DNA of 64,000 bases from Verrucomicrobiota bacterium (GTDB taxonomy: Bacteria; Verrucomicrobiota; Verrucomicrobiia; Opitutales; Opitutaceae), in assembly GCA_023457715.1 (NCBI GenBank), contig JAEWKR010000161.1, forward strand, positions 1 through 64,000. The letters are read 5' to 3'. The position numbers were made by a program, and so were the translations under genes. Numbering within the stretch: position 1 is the stretch's first letter; every line of letters starts with the position of its first letter. This document shows positions 42,579-50,849 of the stretch, piece after piece. Below the pieces are notes generated by a model. It did no database searches, was not told the origin of the DNA, and saw only the letters and a program-made list of their open reading frames with translations.

Positions 42579-45328
42579 TCACGAGGGCCGCGCTCCGGTC
42601 GTCTCCTTCGATGTCGCGGCCTTGTCCCGGCGTTTCTCGAGCCGTTCGCGCAACGTAGCGGCCTTCGGCTCGCCCATGAGGTCCGCCCGTCGCGCAAGCT
42701 CGATCGCTTCGTCTAGCTCCGGCGCGCCGGGAGTCTTCGAGTAGGTCAGGACGGCCAGCGTATACATCGCGTCGCGGTTGTTCAGGGCAATGGCTTTCCG
42801 GAGATAACGAATGGACTCGGCGGGGCTGGCGGGCACCCCTTCCCCGGCATAGTGGATTCTGGCCATCGCCACGCAGGCCGCGGCCGAACCTTTCTCCGCG
42901 GCTTCCGCATACAGCGCCCGCCCCTCCACGTCCTTCTTTTCAGCAAATTTCTCATTGCCCAAGGCGAAGATCGCATCGCCGTTGCCCAGCTTGGCCGCTT
43001 TATCGCGATAGGCGGCCGCCCGGCTTGGCTTCGCCTTGACCCCAAGCCCGGCCGTGTAGCAACGGGCGAGCCGTTCGTAGGCGAAACTGGACACCTTGGG
43101 GTCGGAGTGCTTGCGGAGTCCGTCAAGGGCCTTGACCGCTTCGGGGTATTTCCCCTGCGCCAGCGCCACGTCCACGTACGCCATCAACCCGGAAACCTGT
43201 CCCTCGCCCGCCAGTCGGATGAGCCAGAACGTGGCCCGTTCGAGATCCTGGGAACCGCTCTTGCCTTCGAGATAAAAGGCCGCGAGCCGTCGGAGCGACT
43301 CCAGATGACCGTCGAGACCGGCAAGCCGGTAATGATAGGCAGCCTCCTGGGGTGTGACGGGCACGCCCTGGCCCTTCTCATGCATCTCGCCGAGGCGGAA
43401 ACGGGCGTACGTATCCCCTTTTTCGGCCGCGCGCGTGAAGTACTCGTAAGCCTTGCCGTAATCCGGTTCGCCCAAGTCCGGGTCGGCGTACAGCCCCGCC
43501 AGATTTCGAGCGGCCCGGTCATGCCCGATTTCGGTGGCGCGCGTGTAATACGAAACGGCCCGCTCGCGCTCGCGCTGCGCCACGGCGGTATCGCCCCGCT
43601 TCCGCGCGGCGGCGAACTGATCGTGATGGTAGGCGCCAAGGTTGTTGAGCGCCGCCGACTGCTTGGGGTCGAGGGCAACGGCCTGTTCGTACAGTTGACG
43701 GGCGCCCTCGACATTCTTCGGTATTCCCCGGCCCTCGTCCATCAGGTAGCCAAGGTCGGTCATGGCATCGGGGTCGCGCAGCTTGACTGCTTCCTTGAAG
43801 TAGCTGACTGCCTGCGCGAGGGTGTCGCTTCCGGGCCCACCGGTGGTGGTGCATGCGACCGAGTTCGCGCCAGGCCGGCGCGTGACCCTGCTTGGCCGAT
43901 TTGCGCAGCCAGTCGAGAGCCGTATCGGCATCGGCCCGAACGCCCCAGCCATATCGGTAACGACGACCTAGCAGATACTGCGCGACGCGATCCTTGTGCT
44001 CTTTCGCCCATTTCTCATTGAGGGCCAGGACGTCCTCATAAGTCACGAAACCGCTCGGCACCTGCCCCTTGGAATGAAGGTACGCCACCAGCTCGCTTGT
44101 CACATGATGCCGGGCAATCGCCGCCGCCTTTTCCGGATCCCGAGCCGTCCCGATTCCGTGCGTGTAGGCGATGACAAGATTGGCGACACCCTGATCGTGC
44201 TTGGAATCGGCGCCGCCACCGATTTTTTCGTACCAGGCGAAAGCCTTGGCATCGTCCTTGGGGACCCCTTCTCCGCGCCAGTGCAGTTGCGCCAGCTGGA
44301 TCATCGCCCAGGTCTTCCCATCCTGCGCCGCGAGTTCGAACCACTTGACCGCCTCGGCGGGATTGTAGTCCTTGGATTTCTTGTCCGTGAACGCGGTCCC
44401 GATATCGTATTCGAGGTCCCGGGTCATCTCGTCCGTCGCATCGGCGATGGCCTGCTCCATCTCGACCACCGCAAAATCGTCAAGCAGCTTGGCGTTCGCA
44501 AAGTTGTGCACCAGGGAAACGCCTTTTCGAGTCACCTGCGTCTTCGCCAGCGCGAGCATTTCCGTCGCTTTGGCGCTGTCCCGCGGGATGCCTCGGCCGA
44601 AAGCGTAATTCAGCGCGGCCTGAAACGTCGCGGCCTGCAGTCCATATTTTCCGTTCGAGTCGGCCAAGGCGGCGGCGACGTAGTGTCCCTGCGCGGACGA
44701 CGGTTTCTTCTGTTTGTCCGCGAGCACGCCCAGCACGTAGTGCGCCCGTGCTTTCGCCACCGAGGCTGGATCGTCATAGAGCGCACCGGCGACACCGCTA
44801 TCGCTTTCCGCCGCCTGGACCGGGAAGTCGGGCGGCCGCACCGGCGGGGCATAGTCGGCGCCGGGGGCGACGGCTTTGGTCAACCATTCCGTGGCCGTTT
44901 TTTCATCCCGGCGGGTGCCAAAGCCGGAAAACAGACACAACCCGTAACTGACCTGGGCATATCCATTGCCGCGTTCGGCCGCCAGCCGCAGGCTCGAAAT
45001 CGCCTTACCCTTGTCCTGTCGAAACCCGTATGACCCGTTGGCGTAACATTCGCCCAGGAGCAGCTGGGCGTGAGTGTATTCGCGTGCCGCCGCGGCCAGC
45101 AGTGCCTTGCGCCCTTCCTCAAGATCGGCGGGGCGTCTCGACTGGAACAGCCGGACGGCGGTCCAATACTGTTCCGAGCCGGGCTCCGTTTTTCGAGGGA
45201 GCCGCCACGCCCGCTTCCACCTCGACCACCACCGCATCTGAGTCGTCGCTCGCGGGCGCCGGTTCGGTCGCCGCCCACGTCGAGCCCACTGCAATGCATG
45301 CTGCCCAGAGTATCGCCAAACGCCACAT
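42579..45328 (-). pseudogene. Sel1-repeat secreted protein broken by two +1 frameshifts
   Basis: A signal peptide (LAILWAACIAVGSTWAA) starts at 45328. Coding sense then shifts frame at a run of five A on the coding strand (plus 45189-45193) and again at the CACCACCACC stretch near 43841-43852. Removing one base at each site restores a single protein of about 915 aa made of Sel1/TPR-like repeats (for example AQVSYGLCLFSGFG, AMIQLAQLHWRGEGVPKDDA, ARFRLGEMHEKGQGVPV, CVAMARIHYAGEGVPASPAE). Such repeats mediate protein-protein contacts in the periplasm or at the surface. Both changes are +1 and at simple sequence, so sequencing or assembly error is as likely as true decay. Confidence 0.75.
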
Positions 45329-45400
45329 GCCCCCGCAGATTGGGCCGTGACGAAGCCTTGTCGACGCTCCATCTTCATCACCAAAGCGAAAAAAAGCCCC

Positions 45401-47830
45401 TCACCGGGAGTGAACGGTTTCCGTTTTTAAAATTCGCGCCCAGTCCGCCGCCACGCGCAACGCCTCCCTGAGCGGCAAGTCCCGAACTTCGGCGGGATGC
45501 GCGGGGATGGTGAGCGCGCTTACCTCCCGCAGTACCGCAGGCATCAGCGCCTCGGCCAGCTCCGCGGGCGTGGCCAGAGGCTCAAGGGCGTCGCGCAAGG
45601 CCGTGGCGTCGACGGCCTCCGCCGTTGCAAGTCGCCGGAGCGCTTCCGTGACTGCCGCGGCGTCGCCGCGGTAACCGGCGCGCTGTGCGAGATTGGCGGC
45701 GATTGTGGGCGAACGACGCATCGCCCGCCGAAACGGCAGGTCCGACAGCGGGATCTCAACGAGGGGACCTCCGCTTTCGTAGCAGAAACTTTGTCCGGCT
45801 ACCCATCCTGGGGCGGGTTGGTCCCCCGCCGCCGCCCTGAGCCGCTCCTGTCGGCGGCGCAGCACCTCCGCCACGGACGGCAAATCGATGCGCTGGGTCG
45901 GAAAACGCTGCTCGGCGCATGCGGCAGCGTGCGCCTCGACCAGGGCGTTCGTCGCTTCGTCCCGCTGCTCCTGCCAGATTTTTGCCTCCGGAAGCGCGAG
46001 CCCCTGCTCCGCGGGGGACTTCTCCTGCGCGAGTTCCTCTATTCGCCGGGCGAGCTTGCGTTCGCGATCCCCGTCGCGAGACAAGGCAATCGCTCGCAAT
46101 GGGTCGATTCGTTCCGGCGCCGCCTGATCGGCGACCGGTTGCAACCCGGCGAACTGGCTCAAGGCGTCGCCCGGAAGGGAGTGCGGCAGGGTCTCTTCTC
46201 GCTTCACCCTCGGGAATTCGAATCCGGGCAGAACGATGTCTGCCTGTACTCCCCGCTGTTGCGGCGAACGACCGTCGGGAAAGTAGAAACGCTGCGCCGT
46301 AACCCGCACGAGGCCACGGGGATTCTGCGGATCCTTTTTGCCGAACGAGAGATCGATGTAGGCCTGCGCGGTGCCTTTGCCGAAGGACTGCCGCGCACCC
46401 ACGATGACGGCCCGGCGATGGGTCTGCAGTGCGCCGGCGATCAACTCTCCGGCGGAGGCGGTTTGATTCGACACCAGCACCACCAGCGGTCCGGTGTAGG
46501 TGGGCAGATGGGGCGGCACTTTGGTTTCGCTCACCTTCGCGGCTCCGTCCCGCGTCGCGAGAACGGTACCCTCGGAGAGGAAGAGCCCCGCAATCTTCAC
46601 TGCGTCCCGCATGGCCCCACCGGGGTTGCGTCGCAGGTCGAGGACCACGGCGTCCACGTTGGCTGCGACAAGTTGCTTCAGGAGCGCCTCCAGGTCCCGC
46701 GCTGAACCCGCTTCTCCGCCATCCGGATCGGAGTAAAATTCGGGCAGTTCGATCCAGCCGATTGACCCGGCCGCGCCGACCGCGGCAGGCACCACTGTGA
46801 TCCCGCCGCGTGCGCGGTTCTCCGGCAGAACCACCTCGCGCCGCGTCAGCGTCACCTCTTCCGTGCCCCCCGTGGAACTGCGCCGGTAGCGGAGCGAGAG
46901 TGGCGTGTCCTTGGGGCCGCGCAGCAGCGCGACGATGCGGTCGATCTTCTTGCCGGCGAGTTCAACCCAGCTGCCTTCTGTCGAGGTGAGCGCCAGCAGT
47001 TCGTAGCCGGGCTGCAGTCGCCCGTCGTGCTCCGCGGGCCCGTCGGCCAGGATCTCTGCGATGCGGCACACGCCTTCATCCAGCTTCACATTGACACCGA
47101 TGCCAGCCACGACGCCCCGCATCGCGACGTCGAACTCCGCGGCGGTGCCCGGCGCAAAATATCCACTATGCGGGTCGAACAGCCGGAAGGTGCTTTCCCA
47201 GAAACGCTCCCTGACCTCGTCGGCCGATTGCGACTCCAGGGTCTGGGACCAGCGCAGCACCCGGCGCCTGACCTCCGCCTCCGCCTCCGCGGGGGAACGG
47301 CCCGCCACCCGTTCGCGAATCAGCGAGGTCCGCAGCCGTCGCAGCCACCATTCGTCCAGCAGGGCGTCGTCCCGCGCAAATCCAGCGTCGGCCGCAGGCC
47401 CTGAGGCGCCAAGTTCGATCGGGATCGCCAGCTGGGTGAGCAAGGCCTCGCGCCGGCGGACCAATTTCTCGCGAAACCGATCGTAGATTTCGTAAGCGGG
47501 CTGAGCGTCGCCCGTCATCACGTAAACGTTCTTCAACGTACGCCCGAAACGGCGGCCGAACCACTCCACATCCGCCTGGGTGAAAATCAGCCGCTCGGGA
47601 TCGAGCGCCTGCATGAACCCGTCGATGATGTCAGCGGTCGGCAGTTCGCGCAGGGCTCGAGACGAGTAGTGGAGGTTCTGCAGCAAGTCGACCATGGCAC
47701 GGCCCTCCTGCTGCTGCTGCCTGCGCCGCGCGGGTGAGACCTCGGCGGCGATGCCGGCTAGACAGGCGCTCGCGAGGAGCGAACTCCACGCGATGATCAT
47801 GCCTCGGGACCAACCACCCAATCTGCGCAT
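45401..47830 (-). CDS. Tail-specific carboxy-terminal processing protease (Prc/Tsp family, S41)
   Basis: An 809-aa periplasmic protease. Signal/anchor segment IIAWSSLLASACLAGIAAE, helical N-domain (~40-220), PDZ domain (~235-330; GVNVKLDEGVCRIAEILADG, LQPGYELLAL), then the S41 core with the catalytic Ser459 in NQTASAGELIAGAL and Lys485 in ARQSFGKGTAQ, 26 residues apart as expected. The C-terminal region (~560-800) resembles the extra helical domain of the long E. coli-type Tsp. It degrades proteins from their C-termini in the envelope. It is read in the same direction as the Sel1 gene (73 bp apart). A weak hairpin followed by seven T lies over its stop codon. Confidence 0.9.
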   Translation of the reverse strand: MRRLGGWSRGMIIAWSSLLASACLAGIAAEVSPARRRQQQQEGRAMVDLLQNLHYSSRALRELPTADIIDGFMQALDPERLIFTQADVEWFGRRFGRTLKNVYVMTGDAQPAYEIYDRFREKLVRRREALLTQLAIPIELGASGPAADAGFARDDALLDEWWLRRLRTSLIRERVAGRSPAEAEAEVRRRVLRWSQTLESQSADEVRERFWESTFRLFDPHSGYFAPGTAAEFDVAMRGVVAGIGVNVKLDEGVCRIAEILADGPAEHDGRLQPGYELLALTSTEGSWVELAGKKIDRIVALLRGPKDTPLSLRYRRSSTGGTEEVTLTRREVVLPENRARGGITVVPAAVGAAGSIGWIELPEFYSDPDGGEAGSARDLEALLKQLVAANVDAVVLDLRRNPGGAMRDAVKIAGLFLSEGTVLATRDGAAKVSETKVPPHLPTYTGPLVVLVSNQTASAGELIAGALQTHRRAVIVGARQSFGKGTAQAYIDLSFGKKDPQNPRGLVRVTAQRFYFPDGRSPQQRGVQADIVLPGFEFPRVKREETLPHSLPGDALSQFAGLQPVADQAAPERIDPLRAIALSRDGDRERKLARRIEELAQEKSPAEQGLALPEAKIWQEQRDEATNALVEAHAAACAEQRFPTQRIDLPSVAEVLRRRQERLRAAAGDQPAPGWVAGQSFCYESGGPLVEIPLSDLPFRRAMRRSPTIAANLAQRAGYRGDAAAVTEALRRLATAEAVDATALRDALEPLATPAELAEALMPAVLREVSALTIPAHPAEVRDLPLREALRVAADWARILKTETVHSR

Positions 47831-47907
47831 GGCGAAACCTCAGCGAGTGACGACCGCTTTCTCAAGCCCTCAGCAGCACCTGAGCTTGGCGGGATCCAGG
47901 CAGAAGA

Positions 47908-48043
47908 AACCACCCAAATGCACACGAATTGGGACGAACCGGAGGAACGTTTGTCCGACGACGCTTCAGCAAGAACGATCAGCGTGTGATGAAAGGAGGG
48001 GAGCCGTCCCGAATCATCTGTCCTGATTCATTCGTGGTTCAAC
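47908..48043. repeat. Degenerate copy of the 4833-4981 inverted-repeat element
   Basis: The left part (47908-47939) has ACCACCCAAATGCACACGAA and the right part (48018-48043) has GATTCATTCGTGGTTCAAC. These align with the two ends of the element at 4833-4981 with several mismatches and a similar overall length (~136 versus 149 bp). Confidence 0.5.
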
Positions 48044-48057
48044 CGCACGACTGCGGC

Positions 48058-48549
48058 CTAGCCTGGCGCCACCGGCGGCGGCACGACCATCCGCGCGTAG
48101 ATGCCGGGCGCGGAATCCGGAATCGTGACGGCGCCGCACACCCGGGTGTAGAACGCCTCCGAACTGACCCAGCCGATCACCGCATACGCATAGCCCTCGG
48201 CGCGCATGGCGAGGAGGCATTGCCGGATCAGTTCGGCCGCAATCCCCTGCCCCCGGTGGGCTTCGCTTACGCCGATCGGGCCGAGCATGCCTTTGGCTGT
48301 GGCGTCAAAGCAGGCAAATCCAACCACCTCGCCGCCGACCACCGCGATGTAGCAGGAAGCCGGCTGGCGCAGCAGCGCCGCCTCGCACTCGGCCACCCAG
48401 CCGGGGTTGTCAAAGGCACGTGCGACGAAGTCGCAGACCCGCCGCTTGTCGAGCGCGAGCGGCCGCAGGATCCGTACGCCGCGGCCCTCCAGCTCCCGCT
48501 GCTGCGAGGGGAATTCCTGTCCGTACAACTTGACGAGCATGTCGGGCAT
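48058..48549 (-). CDS. GNAT-family N-acetyltransferase
   Basis: A 163-aa acetyltransferase. The central acetyl-CoA site is IGVSEAHRGQGIAAELI (motif A, R/QxxGxG/A), preceded by the beta strands YIAVVGGEVVGFACFD and followed by AYAVIGWVSSEAFYTRVCGA. The substrate is unknown. It lies 120 bp before the sialate esterase stop on the same strand, with a repeat array between them. Confidence 0.82.
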   Translation of the reverse strand: MPDMLVKLYGQEFPSQQRELEGRGVRILRPLALDKRRVCDFVARAFDNPGWVAECEAALLRQPASCYIAVVGGEVVGFACFDATAKGMLGPIGVSEAHRGQGIAAELIRQCLLAMRAEGYAYAVIGWVSSEAFYTRVCGAVTIPDSAPGIYARMVVPPPVAPG

Positions 48550-48570
48550 CGGGCGAAAAGTGGGCGGAAA

Positions 48571-48648
48571 GACTCAACGTCCAACCTCCAACACTCAACC
48601 TCCAACATCCAATCGGATTACCAACCCAAAACCCAAAACTCAAAACTC
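48571..48648. repeat. Low-complexity array (CCAACCTCCAACACTCAACC / CCCAAAACTCAAAA)
   Basis: Imperfect repeats of CCAACxTCCAACA type followed by AACCCAAAACCCAAAACTC. It fills the spacer between the sialate O-acetylesterase stop and the GNAT start. Related in style to 34655-34782 and 50729-50848. Confidence 0.7.
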
Positions 48649-48669
48649 GACCCCGCGCGCGCAGCGCGC

Positions 48670-50658
48670 TCACCACGCTGGCGCCTTGTCGGTCACGCCG
48701 GGCCAGTCATCCGTGCGGAAGGGCGCGGCGGGCAGCCCCGCGCCGTTGAACAACGTGGCCGCCGGATTGGCCTGCCACGCATAGCGCACGGCCACCGGCT
48801 CGGGGACCTCGGGACTCGAGACGATCACGGTGTCGCCCTCGATCCGCGCCGTCGCCCAACGCCATTGGCGGTCCGCGCCGGCGATCGAGAATTCCTCCGG
48901 CTGGTCGCCCCGCACCATCAGCCCGCCGTCCGTATGGTCAAAATGGATGCGGATCGCGCTTCCCGCCTTTTCCATCCGGGCATACGTGGGCCCTCGGTCG
49001 ATCTCATCTTTTTTTCCATAGGTGCCGGTGAGCGCCAGCAGCGCCAGCCGCTCGCCCACCGGCTGCTTGTTCCGCGGGTGAATGTCGTTCGGATCGCCCA
49101 CGTCGATCGTCACCGCCACCGCCGTCTTCGGCACCGTCCGGGCGGTGTGGGCCTGAGCCTCGCGGAGTTCGGCCCAGTCGTCGGAACCGGGCGTGGTCTT
49201 CCGCTTCTGAAAATTGGGAAGCTGTGCGATCAGGAACGGGAAATCGCCCTGTCCGAAGGCCGCGCGCCAATCCGCGATCATGCCCGGCAGCAACGTCCGG
49301 TACTGGTGGGCCCGACTGCTGTTGGCTTCGCCCTGATACCAGAGCGCGCCCTTGAGCGCGAGCGGCACGAGGGGGTGAATCATGCCCTGATAAAGCACCG
49401 TCGGCATGATCGGATAATTCTCGAAACCAAGCGGGAGCGGATGGGGCTCACGGGCATCGACCGCCACCTTGGCGCGCCAGTCCTGCGCCAGCGGGATTTC
49501 CGGACCGTCGGCGAACGTCAGCTTCAGGTCGGCGGGCGCCGTGAGAAAGGCGGCCTTGGATTTCAGTTTGAAGACCCGCAGCGCGATCACGTTGCGGCCC
49601 GGCTTCAACCCGTCGGCCGGCACCCGGTAGGCGCGGGGATTCTCCACCCACGAACTGGCGCCCACAAAGCGACCGTTCACATACGTCGTTTCCATTTTTT
49701 CCACGACGCCGAGGCGCACGGTGGCCACGCCTTTGGGCAGCGGATCGGGCAGGGTGATTTCCTTCCGGAGCCAGACCACGGCGGGCACGTCGGCGAGGTC
49801 GAACGCCGCGAACGCGCCAGGCAGGTCGACTGGCTTCCAGTCGGTATCGTTGAGTTCCGGATCGGCCCAGGTCTTTCCCTGCACTCCCGGATCGAACTCA
49901 TCGTACCAGTGCATGATGTAGCTCCCGTACACCGGACCGCCTTTGCCGCGGAGCTTGGCGATTTCGGCCAGCGGCGGCCCGAACTGCCCCGTGCGTTCGA
50001 CTGCGGAGGGGCTCATCCAGCACTCGACCGGCGTGCCGCCCAATGCGCTTTGCACGAGCCCGATCGGAACACCCGTTTCGGCCTGCACGCGACGGGCGAA
50101 GAAATAGGCCACCGCGGAGACTCCCCCTTGTTCACCGGCCGTCTGAGGCGTGCAGACCTTCCAGCTGCCCTGGAGCACCTCCATGGGCTCGTACGCGGAA
50201 CGCGTGCCCACGACGAAGAAGCGCAGATTGGGATGATCCGCCGCGGCCACTTCATCGGCGCCATGCCGCGAATTCGGCAGCCCCCATTGCATGTTGGATT
50301 GTCCGCTGCACAGCCAGACATCGCCCACGATTACGTTCTTCAGCGTCACCTGCTGTGAGCCGCTGATCTCGACCGTGCAGCGTGTGCCCACGGCCGGCGG
50401 CTGAACCTTCACCTCCCAACGCCCGTCGGCTCCGGCGCGACCCCTTTCGCGGCGCTCCCCTATCGTCACCTTCACCTCTTCGCCCGGCGCAGCCCAACCC
50501 CAGAACGTGTTCGGCTTCTCGCGCTGCAGGACCATGTTGTCGCCGAAGATGGGGCTGACGAATGGACGTGGCGTCGCGGCATTTTCCGCGGCGAACAAAG
50601 ATGATGCGAGCAGTCCGAGGAGAAGGAGGACCAGGGGGCGGAAACGGGGTTTAACCAT
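48670..50658 (-). CDS. Sialate O-acetylesterase-family secreted esterase
   Basis: A 662-aa secreted SGNH-type esterase. A signal peptide (PLVLLLLGLLASSLFAAE) is followed by an N-terminal sandwich (FGDNMVLQREKPNTFWGWA). The catalytic Ser lies in WLCSGQSNMQWGLP, an inserted carbohydrate-binding-like sandwich is at ~210-370 (TTYVNGRFVGASSWVENPRAY), the second catalytic part has ALWYQGEANSSRAHQY, and the catalytic His is in DPNDIHPRNKQPVGERLA. The family removes O-acetyl groups from sialic acids or plant glycans; in plant-polysaccharide loci it commonly acts on acetylated pectin or hemicellulose. It is transcribed toward the GNAT gene, and the PL26-like gene lies upstream in the same direction. 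Confidence 0.9.
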   Translation of the reverse strand: MVKPRFRPLVLLLLGLLASSLFAAENAATPRPFVSPIFGDNMVLQREKPNTFWGWAAPGEEVKVTIGERRERGRAGADGRWEVKVQPPAVGTRCTVEISGSQQVTLKNVIVGDVWLCSGQSNMQWGLPNSRHGADEVAAADHPNLRFFVVGTRSAYEPMEVLQGSWKVCTPQTAGEQGGVSAVAYFFARRVQAETGVPIGLVQSALGGTPVECWMSPSAVERTGQFGPPLAEIAKLRGKGGPVYGSYIMHWYDEFDPGVQGKTWADPELNDTDWKPVDLPGAFAAFDLADVPAVVWLRKEITLPDPLPKGVATVRLGVVEKMETTYVNGRFVGASSWVENPRAYRVPADGLKPGRNVIALRVFKLKSKAAFLTAPADLKLTFADGPEIPLAQDWRAKVAVDAREPHPLPLGFENYPIMPTVLYQGMIHPLVPLALKGALWYQGEANSSRAHQYRTLLPGMIADWRAAFGQGDFPFLIAQLPNFQKRKTTPGSDDWAELREAQAHTARTVPKTAVAVTIDVGDPNDIHPRNKQPVGERLALLALTGTYGKKDEIDRGPTYARMEKAGSAIRIHFDHTDGGLMVRGDQPEEFSIAGADRQWRWATARIEGDTVIVSSPEVPEPVAVRYAWQANPAATLFNGAGLPAAPFRTDDWPGVTDKAPAW

Positions 50659-50728
50659 CCGCCAATCCTAACGCGATTCGTCGAATCGTCGACACCCGCC
50701 GCGCGAACTAACAATCGAGCGGCGCTGA

Positions 50729-50848
50729 AAATCCAAAATATCCAAACGTCCAAATCACAAAGGGAACCGATAACCCGCCCCACCGCCGGCCTGTGGATTC
50801 TGGGATTCGAACCCTTTGGGATTCGGACCTTTGGGGTTTGGAATTTCC
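50729..50848. repeat. Low-complexity array (CCAAAxTATCCAAACG / TTTGGGATTCGGAC)
   Basis: Two short patches. ATCCAAAATATCCAAACGTC is at about 50731-50750, and repeated TGGGATTCG / CCTTTGGG / ATTCGGACCTTTGGGG lies at about 50792-50840. It lies between the PL26-like gene and the sialate esterase start. Confidence 0.6.
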
Positions 50849-50849
50849 C

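Noticed and set aside
45385..45415. Terminator for the tail-specific protease
   Set aside because: A T7 run is present on the minus strand but the preceding hairpin is short and mismatched, so it is not listed as a feature.
47929..50358. 809-codon plus-strand open frame opposite the GNAT and sialate esterase genes
   Set aside because: Arg/His-rich shadow translation spanning two real genes and a repeat array.
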